A DNA stretch of 64,000 bases from Rhodocaloribacter litoris (GCF_011682235.2 NZ_CP076718.1:337826-401825), one strand, 5' to 3'. Positions 28,012 through 37,133 are shown, counted from the stretch's first letter. Notes: generated by a model not told the origin, from the letters alone. Translations and numbers: made by a program.

Positions 28012-29037
28012 ATGCCCAAGCCATCCTCCCAGTACCTGCTCGAGTTCGAGAAGCCGCTCTACGAGCTGGAAGAGAAGCTCAACGAGATGCGCGCCTTCAA
28101 CGCCGCCGAGGCCGACGTGGACCTCTCCGCCGAGATCGCGGAGCTGGAGGCCCGGGTAGCCGAACTCCGCACGTCGATCTACCGCAACCTGACGCGCTGG
28201 CAGCGGGTGCAGATCGCCCGGCACCCGTTGCGGCCCTACACGCTCGACTACATCGAAGCCCTCACCGACGGCTTCGTCGAACTGCACGGGGACCGGCTCT
28301 TCGGCGACGACCCGGCCATCGTCGGCGGCTTCGGCACCTTCCTCGGCAAGCGCTTCGGCTACCGGGACCGCACCGTCCTCGTCGTCGGCCACCAGAAAGG
28401 GCGCGATACGAAGAGCCGCAAGTACCGCCGCTTCGGCATGCCCAACCCCGAAGGGTACCGCAAGGCGCTCCGGCTGATGCGCCTGGCGGCCAAGTTCGGC
28501 AAGCCCATCGTGTGCCTGCTGGACACGCCCGGGGCTTTCCCCGGCATCGAAGCCGAAGAGCGCGGGCAGGCCGAAGCCATCGCCCGCAACCTCTTCGAGA
28601 TGGCCCGCCTGCCCGTCCCCATCGTCGTCGTCGTCATCGGCGAGGGCGCCTCGGGCGGAGCCCTCGGCATCGGCGTCGGGGACCGCATCCTGATGCTCGA
28701 GAACGCCTGGTACTCGGTCATCTCGCCCGAGAGCTGCTCCTCGATCCTGTGGCGCTCGTGGGACTACAAAGAGGAAGCCGCCCGCGCCCTCAAACTCACC
28801 GCCTCGGACCTCATGGCCGTCGGCCTCATCGACCAGATCGTGCCCGAACCCGTCGGAGGCGCCCATCACGATCCCGAGACCACCTTCCGAAACACCGGCG
28901 AAGCCATCGCCCGCGCCCTCGGCGAACTGGAGCCGATCCCTCCGGCCGACCTGCTCGACGCCCGCCTGGCCAAGTTCGACGCCATGGGCCGCTTCGAAGA
29001 AGCCCCGCCCCCCCAGATCCAGGCCGAGCCAACCTGA
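28012..29037 (+). CDS. accA: Acetyl-CoA carboxylase carboxyltransferase subunit alpha
   Basis: 341 residues, the normal AccA length. The N-terminal coiled segment ([16 protein letters not shown]) and carboxyltransferase motifs ([61 protein letters not shown]) are all present. With AccD it moves the carboxyl group from biotin to acetyl-CoA, the first step of fatty-acid synthesis. accD is not in the window. It begins 37 bases after the glycosyltransferase stop; the shared direction may not mean shared function. Confidence 0.96.
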   Translation: MPKPSSQYLLEFEKPLYELEEKLNEMRAFNAAEADVDLSAEIAELEARVAELRTSIYRNLTRWQRVQIARHPLRPYTLDYIEALTDGFVELHGDRLFGDDPAIVGGFGTFLGKRFGYRDRTVLVVGHQKGRDTKSRKYRRFGMPNPEGYRKALRLMRLAAKFGKPIVCLLDTPGAFPGIEAEERGQAEAIARNLFEMARLPVPIVVVVIGEGASGGALGIGVGDRILMLENAWYSVISPESCSSILWRSWDYKEEAARALKLTASDLMAVGLIDQIVPEPVGGAHHDPETTFRNTGEAIARALGELEPIPPADLLDARLAKFDAMGRFEEAPPPQIQAEPT

Positions 29038-29093
29038 ACCGGCCTTCCGGCACACGAAAAGCGAACGCAGCCCCATCCCGCTTCCTCGTCTCC

Positions 29094-29525
29094 ATGCTCG
29101 TCCACCGATACCGTCACCGGGTCCGCTACCGCGAGTGCGACCCGATGGGCCTCGTCTACCACACCCACTACCTCGACTACTTCGAAGCGGCACGGACGGA
29201 GGCGCTGCGCGAGATGGGACTCGCCTACCGCGAACTCGAAGCAGCCGGCATCGTCATGCCCGTGGTAGAACTGGCCGTGCAGTACCGGGCCCCGGCCCGC
29301 TACGACGACCTGCTGGAGATCACCTCGCGCTTTGCCGGCGGCGTGCCCCGCGTGCGCGTCCGCATCGACTATGAGGTGCGCCGGGCCGGCGAGCCGGACC
29401 TGCTCGTGACCGGTCACGTCACACTCTGTTTCTTCGATACCGCGCGGCAACGCCCCGTGCCGGCCCCGGCCGCCGTCACCGAAGTCTTCGCACGGGCCCT
29501 AGCCGCCACCGGAATCGCCCCCTGA
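29094..29525 (+). CDS. Acyl-CoA thioester hydrolase, YbgC/4HBT family
   Basis: 143 residues in a hot-dog fold. VRYRECDPMGLVYHTHYLDYFE (parts RECDPMGLV and HTHYLDYFE) contains the Asp typical of 4-hydroxybenzoyl-CoA-type thioesterases. It hydrolyses acyl-CoA, probably short or medium chain. The gene follows accA by 56 bases, so a link to fatty-acid metabolism is plausible. The frame is open upstream through accA, but the ATG at 29094 fits the family start. Confidence 0.88.
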   Translation: MLVHRYRHRVRYRECDPMGLVYHTHYLDYFEAARTEALREMGLAYRELEAAGIVMPVVELAVQYRAPARYDDLLEITSRFAGGVPRVRVRIDYEVRRAGEPDLLVTGHVTLCFFDTARQRPVPAPAAVTEVFARALAATGIAP

Positions 29526-29558
29526 CCCGCCCGCCGGCCTGAACCCCTGAAAACAGGC

Positions 29559-29598
29559 GGGGCCGCACACCACCGGATACCCGGCCGTATGCGGCCCC
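29559..29598. terminator. Hairpin between convergent genes
   Basis: A 9-bp perfect stem GGGGCCGCA/TGCGGCCCC (29559-29567 with 29590-29598). Read on the minus strand it is followed by GCCTGTTTTC. It may end the minus-strand lipoprotein transcript, or act in both directions. Confidence 0.45.
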
Positions 29599-29680
29599 CT
29601 CCGCTTCGAAGGGACTTCCCCCGGAAACGGTCCTCTATGTCAATGGGTGGAGCCTCTCAACCCCACCTCTTGGTTTCCGG

Positions 29681-30370
29681 TTACACCGCCCCCGGATCTT
29701 CTTCCATCCGGTGGACGGTCTCACGGAGTTTCCGGTCCAGGTCAGCCAGGTCTTCCGCCACTTCGTCGCGGAGCGTTTCGAACTCCTGGCGCGTTGCATG
29801 CGAGAGCCGGGCCACCTTTTCTTCCAGGTCAGCCTGCGCTTCCCGCAGGTCGGCCAGACGATCACGGTAGGCTTCGGAGGCGGCCTCCGCCTGGCCTTCG
29901 AGCCGGCTCTCCAGCCGCGCAATCCGCTGGTCCAGGTCGCGCACGTATTCCTCCGCGGCCTGCAGGAAGGCTTCCCGTTCCGTATGGGCCATCAGGCGAG
30001 CCCGCTCCAGCTCGGTTTCCAGCTCGATCAGCCGTCTTTCCATCGTGTCGCGCGTCGCCGCCAGCTCTTCGGCGGAGTGATCCGCGAGGGTATCCAGCTG
30101 GCGGGCCAGTTCCTCACGCTCTTCACGCAGGGACGCGACCGTCTCCCGGAGTTCTCCGGCTGCGGCCTCACCGGCCGCATCGACACGGGCCGAAAGCTCC
30201 TGAAGGTGCCGGTCCACTTCTTGCAGTTCACGCTCGAAGTCTTCCTGGAAGGCCGCCACCTCCTGTGCGACGTCGTTCCGGGTTTCAGCCATTTCGATCT
30301 CCTGTTGCTCCGTACACCCGACAAGCCCCAGGAACAGGCCTATCGAGCCTACGAGCAGCAAGGTTTTCAT
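29681..30370 (-). CDS. Coiled-coil lipoprotein, unknown function
   Basis: 229 residues from the ATG at 30370. The signal ends in LGLVGCTE (lipobox LVGC). Almost all of the rest is charged heptad-rich helix, with blocks such as LQELSARVDAAGEAA and LEEKVARLSHATR, predicting a long coiled coil tethered to a membrane. It could be an envelope spacer or scaffold. It is last in a minus-strand series of small envelope and stress-type genes. An in-frame ATG at 30382 is less likely, because MKTLLLVG is the natural signal start. Confidence 0.75.
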   Translation of the reverse strand: MKTLLLVGSIGLFLGLVGCTEQQEIEMAETRNDVAQEVAAFQEDFERELQEVDRHLQELSARVDAAGEAAAGELRETVASLREEREELARQLDTLADHSAEELAATRDTMERRLIELETELERARLMAHTEREAFLQAAEEYVRDLDQRIARLESRLEGQAEAASEAYRDRLADLREAQADLEEKVARLSHATRQEFETLRDEVAEDLADLDRKLRETVHRMEEDPGAV

Positions 30371-30417
30371 ATGCATAAACATGGCGGTTCATAAAGTTTG
30401 TTTTGGGAAAGGGTGGA

Positions 30418-30579
30418 TCAGACCACACGTCTCCTGAACAACAGCGAGACGACAAAAAGGATGAGGAAGATGAAAAAGAGAATCTTCGCGATACCGGCGG
30501 CTGCTCCGGCAATACCGCCGAATCCCAGGACGGCCGCCACCAGTGCGACGATGAGGAAAATGATTGCGAGACGTAACAT
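30418..30579 (-). CDS. DUF1328/YtjA family small membrane protein
   Basis: 53 residues, two membrane helices: [19 protein letters not shown] and the second around [16 protein letters not shown], with the Gly/Ala-rich [14 protein letters not shown] link between them, which is the DUF1328 signature. Function unknown; in other bacteria these proteins are often found with stress genes. Located between the coiled-coil lipoprotein and csbD-like genes. Confidence 0.88.
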   Translation of the reverse strand: MLRLAIIFLIVALVAAVLGFGGIAGAAAGIAKILFFIFLILFVVSLLFRRRVV

Positions 30580-30640
30580 GGCGCTGTCGGGGTTTTATGC
30601 GTGTCAAAGAGTCAAAAGGGCAGGTGCTGCGTCGCCTCGT

Positions 30641-30859
30641 TCAGACGCGACGCTTGAGTTCCTCCGCGATCTGGTCGATCCGGCGCCGGATCTCGCTTCG
30701 CTCCTCACCGGTTTTCTCCTGGATGTACCCCTCCAGCTGATCCATCCGCCCTTCGAAGCGGTCCAGATCATCATCGGTAAGGTCACCCCAGGTCTCTTTG
30801 ATCTTGCCCACGAACTGCTTCCAGTTACCTTTCAGGGCCTGCATTTTCGGGTTTTCCAT
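30641..30859 (-). CDS. CsbD family stress-response protein
   Basis: 72 residues, soluble and highly charged. MQALKGNWKQFVGKIKETWG and LTDDDLDRFEGRMDQLEG are the two CsbD halves, ending in an extra helix (EIRRRIDQIAEELKRR). CsbD proteins are induced by general stress in several phyla; their molecular role is unknown. A GGAGA ribosome binding site precedes the ATG at 30859. Confidence 0.9.
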   Translation of the reverse strand: MENPKMQALKGNWKQFVGKIKETWGDLTDDDLDRFEGRMDQLEGYIQEKTGEERSEIRRRIDQIAEELKRRV

Positions 30860-30912
30860 GGTTGTTCTCCGCTTGGTGTGTGTGTGTTGTGGTCAGGGAA
30901 CAGAGGGGTTCT

Positions 30913-31473
30913 CTATTCCGGGGTACCGGTGAAATCCGGCACGGGCCGGGCGCCGGCTTCGGCCGGGCTGGTGGCCACGCCGTGCGCACGGATATCTCGG
31001 ATCAGCCATTCCATCTCCTTGATCTCGCGTCGCTGCGCCCGGATGATCTCGTCAGCCAGCCGCCGGACCCGCGGGTCCTGAATGCGGGCTCGCTCGCTGG
31101 TAAGGATGGCGATCGAATGGTGGGGGATCATGCCTTCCATGAAGTCGACATCGTCCACGGTCGCCTGGCTCCGGACGAGCCCCAGCGCCGTGACGGCCAG
31201 CAGGAGGGCCCCGGCCACGAGGGCGATGTTGAGCCCCCGGTGCCTGTACATGGAAAGCATGAAGGCGAGCATGATCACCGTCATGGCCGAACCCATGATG
31301 AGCGTCATGAACAGGCGCGTTTCGCTGAACCAGAAGTGGTCCACGATCTGGTAGGAATTCAGATACATGAGGAAGTACATGGCCACCATGGCGGTTGCGA
31401 TCATGGCCAGGAACCGCCCATATGAACCACTTCCATGATCCGGCGGCAAATTCCTGTCGAAAGCATCAGGCAT
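30913..31473 (-). CDS. DUF305 domain membrane protein
   Basis: 186 residues. Three hydrophobic segments (about 21-40, 53-74, 82-100) precede a C-terminal DUF305 helical domain with VDFMEGMIPHHSIAILTSERA, including the conserved MIPHHS motif. DUF305 proteins are linked to metal handling, for example copper, through such His and Met residues. The gene overlaps the end of the upstream gene by 8 bases, so the two are probably translationally coupled. Confidence 0.87.
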   Translation of the reverse strand: MPDAFDRNLPPDHGSGSYGRFLAMIATAMVAMYFLMYLNSYQIVDHFWFSETRLFMTLIMGSAMTVIMLAFMLSMYRHRGLNIALVAGALLLAVTALGLVRSQATVDDVDFMEGMIPHHSIAILTSERARIQDPRVRRLADEIIRAQRREIKEMEWLIRDIRAHGVATSPAEAGARPVPDFTGTPE

Positions 31474-31924
31474 GTCTGGTCAGGGTTTGATTTCTATTTT
31501 CCGGGCTGGCGGCGGGTCCGGGCAACACGCCGGGCGCACGAGCGGTCACCCGGTCGGGGTGCCGGACGGGCTGCTCCCGCAGCCACGCGATCTTCTGCTC
31601 GAGCCGGTGCAGGTGCTCCAGCAGCCGGAGACGGGTGTGAACCTCGATGGCCGCCCGGCCGGCACCGGAGAGGCGTTGCCGGAGGGTGTCACAGTGCGCA
31701 TGCAGGCTCGCCAGCTGCGCCTGCAGCTCCGGGTCAACCGCCTGCCCGTGCGCCCGGGCGGCCACCAGGCGATCCACGAGGCGGTGGGCTGCGTCGAGAT
31801 GGGTCTCGATGCGTTGAGCCAGCGGAACCGGCTCCGAAGCAGGCCGGCCGTTGCGTCCCACGGTTCCTGCCAGGAACAGCAGGCCCAGGATGCCGGCGGA
31901 GGAAAGAATCGCGCGCATGAGCAT
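31466..31924 (-). CDS. Hypothetical exported helical protein
   Basis: 152 residues with an N-terminal signal or anchor (ILSSAGILGLLFLAGTV) and a helical body (RIETHLDAAHRLVDRLVAARA, split as IETHLDAAHRL and VDRLVAARA). Not recognised. Overlaps the DUF305 gene start by 8 bases. The ATG at 31918 is an alternative start, giving MRAILSSAG. Confidence 0.6.
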   Translation of the reverse strand: MLMRAILSSAGILGLLFLAGTVGRNGRPASEPVPLAQRIETHLDAAHRLVDRLVAARAHGQAVDPELQAQLASLHAHCDTLRQRLSGAGRAAIEVHTRLRLLEHLHRLEQKIAWLREQPVRHPDRVTARAPGVLPGPAASPENRNQTLTRHA

Positions 31925-31947
31925 GGATAAGAGCTTGTTTCTGAATC

Positions 31948-31955
31948 CAAACTAG
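31948..31955 (-). promoter_or_regulatory. Candidate -7 box
   Basis: TAGTTTGG on the minus strand, 24 bases before the ATG at 31924, resembles the Bacteroidota TAnnTTTG element. Confidence 0.35.
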
Positions 31956-32096
31956 CACAGTGGGAAGAACGAGCCTGTAAGCACACCGAGACGTATCCCG
32001 TAAGAGAAACCCAAGACTGAACGCAAGACAATTCTTACACAGCAACGCGGCAAGCCGTCCCCGGGGCACCCGACCTCAAAAGGGTTTGATACCGGG

Positions 32097-32133
32097 AAAA
32101 AAAGAGGCCCGGCCTGCTTCGTGGGGCCGGGCC
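32097..32133 (-). terminator. Rho-independent terminator
   Basis: On the minus strand a 9-bp stem GGCCCGGCC/GGCCGGGCC (32133-32125 with 32114-32106) is followed by TCTTTTTTT. It ends the barrel-protein gene at 32202-32711. Confidence 0.85.
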
Positions 32134-32201
32134 CGAAGGTGCGTGGAGTTGCCGGAACGGCCGGCCGCAACACGGCGGCCTGCAAGACGCGTTGCAACCC
32201 C

Positions 32202-32711
32202 TCAATCGAAAAAGAAACGGAAGCCCACCCCGCCCCCGATGTCTCCATCCGTGGCCGGGGTCACCGCCAGCCGCGGCGTGATTTGCCCGTAGATCTCGAA
32301 GCGATCGATCAGGAAACCCAGGCCGAGCCGGCCGCTCAACCCGGCGACCGTCTCGTCGTCCCGATCCCGTGGGCGGTCGCGAAAACCGATGAAGACACCG
32401 GGACCGTAGTAGAGATGAACCTGTTCACGGCGATCCAGATGATGCTCATAGAGCCCGTGAACATTGAAAAAGAAGAAATCGTCGAGATCCCACGCGGCGA
32501 GAAAGTCATAAGACATCGCGCGCGGGCGGTAGACCATGAGGGACACCCCGCTGGGTTCGCCGATCTGGGCCCCCAGTCCCACCGCACCGGCACGCCGCTG
32601 TCCCCGGGCATCCGCCGGCCACAACGCCAGCGCGGTCACGGTCAGGAAGAACAGGACGGCGAGCAACTGCCCGCGCGAGCGCAATGCGAGAAAAACACCT
32701 CGATATGTCAT
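32202..32711 (-). CDS. Small outer-membrane beta-barrel protein
   Basis: 169 residues. A long signal peptide (to ADARGQ) is followed by alternating strands (VHLYYGPGVFIGF, LGLGFLIDRFEIYGQ) ending in GGGVGFRFFFD, with aromatic residues as in barrel C-termini. Function not recognised; it resembles small opacity or OmpW-like proteins in layout only. It is monocistronic, having its own terminator. Confidence 0.7.
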   Translation of the reverse strand: MTYRGVFLALRSRGQLLAVLFFLTVTALALWPADARGQRRAGAVGLGAQIGEPSGVSLMVYRPRAMSYDFLAAWDLDDFFFFNVHGLYEHHLDRREQVHLYYGPGVFIGFRDRPRDRDDETVAGLSGRLGLGFLIDRFEIYGQITPRLAVTPATDGDIGGGVGFRFFFD

Positions 32712-33045
32712 GGTAATTCCCTGTTGATGGCTGATGAAAACGGACAGACATCACCTCCCCGCAGGTCGGTGCATCGTGCCCGAAAGGTAAAACCATGAAG
32801 CTCCTGATTTCCGTAGGCACAGATCGGATACGTCTTTCGGAATAGCGCGGCTCTGCACGTCGGGTAATGCCGGGCATCGTTGTAGGAAAAAGCCTACGCG
32901 AGGAGACGAGCGAGAGGCCCTGAATGCCCGACGTGCAGTATGGCAATGGGCCGGGCGACGGATGGAAGACCGGCCCGAACGAGAACCGGCACGCCCTTCC
33001 GGCACCACGGCCCTTTCTCATGCCGGCGGCCGGAACGCGGTGTCC
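32712..33045. other. 334-bp spacer with nested inverted repeats
   Basis: No gene is seen. It contains a 12-bp perfect inverted repeat (32853-32864 and 32927-32938) enclosing a smaller hairpin GTAGG/CCTAC (32882-32886 with 32893-32897). The upstream region of the barrel gene lies toward the left end. Confidence 0.6.
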
Positions 33046-33456
33046 CTACGTTTGAGAAGAGGACATCTGGCGGAGCACCTCGCTCACCCGTTCAAACTCG
33101 GTGGACTTGTCGAAAAAATAACTGGCTCCGGCTTTCATACAGGCCCTCTGATAGAAAGGGTTGGCATGATTGGTCAGCATGATGACCTGCGTCGCCGGCA
33201 GGGTGGCCTTGATGTCGCGGAGGGCCCGTATTCCGCTTCCGTCCGGCATGTGGATGTCGAGGATCACGACGTCGGGGCGAAGGGCCTGGATCGTATCGAT
33301 CGTCGAGGCCACGGTATCCGTCTCGGCCACGACGTCCACATGGTCCAGCTCCGCGAGGAGGTGAATCAGGCGCCTGCGCACGTGCTCCGAATCATCGCTG
33401 ACCACCACTTTGAGTTGCTGCTTCTCCACCAGATCCACGGGCGCTTCCATGTTCAA
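33046..33456 (-). CDS. Single-domain response regulator (receiver only)
   Basis: 136 residues, CheY-like: an acidic pair (VVVSDDSEH), phospho-acceptor Asp in VVILDIHMPDGSG, switch Thr in IMLTNHAN and conserved Lys in YFFDKSTEF. No output domain follows, so it acts by protein contact or as a phosphate relay. The nearest kinase is the multi-PAS protein at 37854, on the other strand. The ATG at 33450 is an alternative start. Confidence 0.9.
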   Translation of the reverse strand: MNMEAPVDLVEKQQLKVVVSDDSEHVRRRLIHLLAELDHVDVVAETDTVASTIDTIQALRPDVVILDIHMPDGSGIRALRDIKATLPATQVIMLTNHANPFYQRACMKAGASYFFDKSTEFERVSEVLRQMSSSQT

Positions 33457-33558
33457 AAAGGGCCTGTATGTAACACATGATACGAACGCAGGGGATAGTG
33501 ATTCCGTAGGAATACCGGACGTCCCTTTGCAGGAATCATCCTACACGGGCCCGGGCCC

Positions 33559-34236
33559 TCAATGTGCCGTCTCCATCACCTGCTGGCGATAGGCTTCGGA
33601 GGCAAAGAGGGCGACCTCGACGCGGCGGTTCTGCTGTCGCCCCTCCGCGGTCTCATTCGAGGCCACCGGCAACGTCTCGCCATGCCCGACCGTGGTGATG
33701 CGGTTCGGGTCGATGCCGCGGCCGATGAGGTAAGCGGCGGCGGCGCGGGCCCGGCGCTCGGAAAGATCGAGGTTGTAGTCTTCGGGTCCCGTGCTGTCCG
33801 TGTGGCCCGCAATCAGCACGTCCGTCTGAGGATACTTATGCAGGCTTTCGGCGAGCTCGTCCAGGTTGCGGCGTGCCTGCTCGGAAAGGACGGCCGAGTC
33901 CACGTCGAAAAGGATGGCTGCATCGAACGTGATCACGATCCCTTCACCGATGCGTTCCACGTTCGCGTTTTCGAGCTCTTTTTCCAGTTCTTCGGCCTGT
34001 TTGTCCATCTGCCGGCCGATGATGGCCCCGGCGACCCCTCCGACCGCCGCTCCGATGACGGCGCCCTCGGCCGTCTTGTCCTGGGTCTTGCCGATGACCC
34101 CGCCTACGACCGCCCCGGCTCCCGCGCCAATGGCGGCGCCTTTACCGGTGCTGGAGCATCCGGCCGTTCCCACGACCATCCACGACAAGAGCAGGGGAAG
34201 CAACAGGCTCGCGAAAAGAGAGACAAGCGTTTTCAT
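33559..34236 (-). CDS. OmpA family lipoprotein with glycine-zipper region
   Basis: 225 residues from the ATG at 34236. The signal ends in GTAGCSS (lipobox). A glycine-zipper stretch follows (AAIGAGAGAVVGGVIG, then GAVIGAAVGGVAGAIIG), then an OmpA C-terminal peptidoglycan-binding domain with GHTDSTGPEDYN and LSERRARAAAAYL, including the Asp and Arg that hold diaminopimelate. It resembles YiaD. It links the outer membrane to the cell wall. Confidence 0.9.
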   Translation of the reverse strand: MKTLVSLFASLLLPLLLSWMVVGTAGCSSTGKGAAIGAGAGAVVGGVIGKTQDKTAEGAVIGAAVGGVAGAIIGRQMDKQAEELEKELENANVERIGEGIVITFDAAILFDVDSAVLSEQARRNLDELAESLHKYPQTDVLIAGHTDSTGPEDYNLDLSERRARAAAAYLIGRGIDPNRITTVGHGETLPVASNETAEGRQQNRRVEVALFASEAYRQQVMETAH

Positions 34237-34292
34237 GGCGTATTTCCAGAGCATTCAGACTGTTTGTACGTACAGGTTTTCGTTGCATCCGG

Positions 34293-34949
34293 TCAACCGG
34301 ATCCCCCTCCGGGCCGGTGGGCCAGGCTTTCCCGGTCCGGCATCGCCGCACCGGCCACAAAGTGCTCCACCTGGGCCTGGATGAAGGGCAGGGCGGCGTT
34401 CAGGTGTCCATAGTGCCCGTTGGTGCGGGCGTCCAGCAGCAGGGGCGCTCCGGCGGCCGGGAGTACCAGCGCGAGCGTCCCCTGCACCGGTTCGCCGCCG
34501 GGCGACCGCCCGACGTAACGCACCCGATAGGCCAGGTACTCCGCCAGACGGGATACCGGGAGTCTCCGGAACGAGGATCGCCGGAGCGTTTCGTCCTGCT
34601 CCAGCCACCGGATCAGGCGGGCAAAGAGGGCATCGCGCCGGGCGACGGGGTCGGTGGCCCCGGGCACGTCCTCCTGCCACCGCCGGATCACCACCTCGAT
34701 GGTGGTGTGCCCTCCCGGCGCCGTCAGCACGTGACGCACCCCGTCCCGGGCAGGCAGCGCCTGCCGGCTCCATGCCGGCGCCACCGAAACGGGCGCTTCA
34801 GCCTCCGGCCTCGCGGTGGCCTCCAAGGGACGCCCCGGAAGCCAGACTTCCGCCACGACGATGGACACGCCCAGCAGCACCAGCAGCGCCACGAAAAGCA
34901 GGCGACGACGCCCGCGCAACACGACAAAGGACGACACGTGCATCTCCAT
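34293..34949 (-). CDS. Hypothetical membrane-anchored protein
   Basis: 218 residues with a basic N-terminus and one membrane helix (about 16-35, LLFVALLVLLGVSIVV), then an extracytoplasmic domain containing LIRWLEQDETLRRSSF and YRVRYVGRSPGG. Not recognised. It starts 5 bases after the stop of the small membrane protein gene upstream, and its stop is 56 bases before the OmpA gene, suggesting one operon. Confidence 0.65.
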   Translation of the reverse strand: MEMHVSSFVVLRGRRRLLFVALLVLLGVSIVVAEVWLPGRPLEATARPEAEAPVSVAPAWSRQALPARDGVRHVLTAPGGHTTIEVVIRRWQEDVPGATDPVARRDALFARLIRWLEQDETLRRSSFRRLPVSRLAEYLAYRVRYVGRSPGGEPVQGTLALVLPAAGAPLLLDARTNGHYGHLNAALPFIQAQVEHFVAGAAMPDRESLAHRPGGGSG

Positions 34950-34954
34950 GACGC

Positions 34955-35179
34955 TCAGGACTGTTTTCGAATACCATAGATGACGAAACCGGCCCCGCTC
35001 ACCAGGGCGATCACGCCCAGCACGGGATAAAACGGGATGGTTTCCCTTTGCTCGGCTTCGAGCTCGATGGGGCCTGCATCGACGACCGTCTCGTCTTTCA
35101 CATAGGTGATGCCTTTAAAGACAAGCATGATGCCCCCGAGCACGATGAGAATAATGCCGATCCACACGGTGCCTTTCAT
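34955..35179 (-). CDS. Small two-helix membrane protein (DUF3185-like)
   Basis: 74 residues from the ATG at 35179, preceded by tolerable spacing to AGAGG-like sequence. Helix one is IGIILIVLGGIMLVFKG and helix two VLGVIALVSGAGFVIYG, with the short YVKDETVVDAGPIELE link typical of DUF3185-type proteins. Function unknown; same strand and tight spacing as its neighbours. Confidence 0.75.
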   Translation of the reverse strand: MKGTVWIGIILIVLGGIMLVFKGITYVKDETVVDAGPIELEAEQRETIPFYPVLGVIALVSGAGFVIYGIRKQS

Positions 35180-35230
35180 GGTTCCAGAGGATTGGTGGTA
35201 CAACGGATGGAGGAAAGATGACGGCAGGCT

Positions 35231-35377
35231 TCAGACGACCGGCCGGCCCCGCACGAGATCCACGATCAACACGATCACGGCCACGACGAGCAGCAGGTGA
35301 AGCAGGGCGCCGAGATCAAACACGAAAAATCCCAGCAACCAGCCGACGATGAGGAGTACGAGAATCAGGCGAAGCAT
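35231..35377 (-). CDS. Lmo0937/DUF5670 family small membrane protein
   Basis: 48 residues, almost entirely two membrane helices separated by FDLGALLH (MLRLILVLLIVGWLLGFF and the second around LLVVAVIVLIVDLV), ending in RGRPVV. This is the pattern of the Lmo0937 family, whose function is unknown but which often accompanies general-stress genes. Too short for most gene finders. Confidence 0.82.
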   Translation of the reverse strand: MLRLILVLLIVGWLLGFFVFDLGALLHLLLVVAVIVLIVDLVRGRPVV

Positions 35378-35572
35378 CGGGTACCTCACGGATTCAGGTT
35401 AACGGAAACGGTCCGGGGCCTGAACAACGGCCCGTTGACGGAAGACAATCTAGCGGCGCTCCAACGCCCACGCTGTAGGCCGGCCCAGGTACCGCCTGTC
35501 GGAAAGACCGGGGATCAAACGTCGGACGAGGTACCGCGGTGATGCCGGATTTGTCCTACAGCTTGCACCGGC

Positions 35573-36757
35573 CTACCGGCCGAGGAAAGCCCCCACGGCC
35601 GAAAGCACCCGCACGTTGTCGCAGACGATCTTGATGGAGACGAGCAACGGGACGGCCAGGATGGCCCCGGCCACGCCCCAGATCCATCCCCAGAAGATGA
35701 TGGAAACCAGGATGGCCACCGGGTTGAGGCGCAGGCGCTGTCCCATGATGGCCGGTGTGATTGCGTACGCCTCGAGGGTGTTCAGGAGCAGATAGGCCAG
35801 CGGCGGTGCAAGGGCTTCCCCGAGCGTATCGAAGCTTATCAGGGCCACCAGCCCGATGACGAGGATGCCCACCAGCCCGCCGAGATACGGTACGTAGTTC
35901 AGAACACCGGCAAGCACGCCCCAGAGCACGGGGTGGGGCATGCCCAGCAGATACAGCGCCAGGGCCACCGCACCGCCGAGCCCCGCATTGATCAGCGTGA
36001 CGAGCAGGAAATACCGGGAGAGTTCGTGTTCGATGCGGCGGATGATGACCACGGCATTCCGCTTGTGCCGGAGCTGGGGAAGCGTCGCCACCAGGCGCCG
36101 CAGGAAACGGTCGCCCCCGGCCAGGAGGAAGTACGTCAGGAAGAAGAGGACAACCCCGCCGACGAGCCCCTGGAACGTCTGGCTCATGATCGTCTGGAGC
36201 AGCGGCGTGCCGGCTACCGGCACTTGTTCCGCGGACGCCCGGGCGCTGCCTCCCTGCGCCAGTTGCTCGACGCTCGCCGTTGCCTCCTCCAGCCGGGCCA
36301 TTGAGGCATGCAGGGCCCGGAGACGCTCTTCCGCACGCCGGAGTCGCTCCGGCGCTCGTTCGACCCATTCGGAAGCCGGGTCGGCCAGGTGATACACACC
36401 CGTGACCGTCAGGCCCAGCAGCAGCAGCATCATGACGGCCGCGCCGACCGGCTCGGGACATCCCAGGCGGCGCAGGGCCGCCACGGCCGGGCTCAACAGG
36501 AAGTTGAGCAGCAACGCAATGACCAGGGACATGAAAACCGGCTGTGCCGCATAGCACGCGTAGAAGAACGCCAGCGTGAACAGCCCCAGCGTACTCACGG
36601 CCACCACCCCTAGAGGGCCGTGCAGCCGGCGGGTGAGCAAGGTCAGGTCGGGCGGTTCGACCCGGCGTTCCTGCGTGTCTCCCCGCACCGGATCCGGGGA
36701 GCCGGCCGCTTCGACCGGCTCCCCGTCACGACGTCCCTGTGCGCTGTAGGAGAGCAT
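35573..36757 (-). CDS. AI-2E family transporter (PerM-like)
   Basis: 394 residues from the ATG at 36757. About eight membrane segments with the family layout: two N-terminal helices, a soluble helical insert (ERLRRAEERLRALHASMARL), then motifs YFLLAGGDRFL, NYVPYLGG and a C-terminal GVAGAILAVPLLVSIKI. Members export small molecules or ions in response to stress; autoinducer-2 transport is only one reported role. It lies 19 bases after the upstream small membrane protein gene. Confidence 0.9.
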   Translation of the reverse strand: MLSYSAQGRRDGEPVEAAGSPDPVRGDTQERRVEPPDLTLLTRRLHGPLGVVAVSTLGLFTLAFFYACYAAQPVFMSLVIALLLNFLLSPAVAALRRLGCPEPVGAAVMMLLLLGLTVTGVYHLADPASEWVERAPERLRRAEERLRALHASMARLEEATASVEQLAQGGSARASAEQVPVAGTPLLQTIMSQTFQGLVGGVVLFFLTYFLLAGGDRFLRRLVATLPQLRHKRNAVVIIRRIEHELSRYFLLVTLINAGLGGAVALALYLLGMPHPVLWGVLAGVLNYVPYLGGLVGILVIGLVALISFDTLGEALAPPLAYLLLNTLEAYAITPAIMGQRLRLNPVAILVSIIFWGWIWGVAGAILAVPLLVSIKIVCDNVRVLSAVGAFLGR

Positions 36758-36776
36758 GCCGGAAAAGGGAAAAGGG

Positions 36777-37133
36777 TCATTCACCTGCCGCCTGCTCCGC
36801 CTCGCCGACCGGCACCAGGTCCGGCCCGGGCTTCCTCCCGCCCTGTCGCCCGGGCCGGACCCGCAGGGACCCGTACGCCCCGCGCTCCGATCCCCCCGGA
36901 CGCGACAAACCGGAGCCGGACCACCACCCGAGCACGAGGGTGACCACCCCCACACCGGCCGCCAGCAGCATCAGCCAGACGGCGTGACCCCGAAACACGA
37001 AGTTCCGGGTCAGCAGGAAGAGCGCGCTGAGCGTAAGCATCGCGCCAGTCAGCCGCAGCATCCAGGACAGAACCCTGTCCGTGCCCGCCGGTGTATTCGA
37101 GGAGCCCATTGCGTTGCCGGGTGCAGGGTTCAC
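36777..37133 (-). CDS. Small hypothetical membrane protein
   Basis: 118 residues with two membrane helices (about 25-45 and 52-72) and a basic, disordered C-terminal tail. The GTG start at 37133 overlaps the TGA of the upstream gene (GTGA), which supports this start and translational coupling. An internal ATG at 37109 is the alternative. Not recognised. Confidence 0.6.
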   Translation of the reverse strand: MNPAPGNAMGSSNTPAGTDRVLSWMLRLTGAMLTLSALFLLTRNFVFRGHAVWLMLLAAGVGVVTLVLGWWSGSGLSRPGGSERGAYGSLRVRPGRQGGRKPGPDLVPVGEAEQAAGE

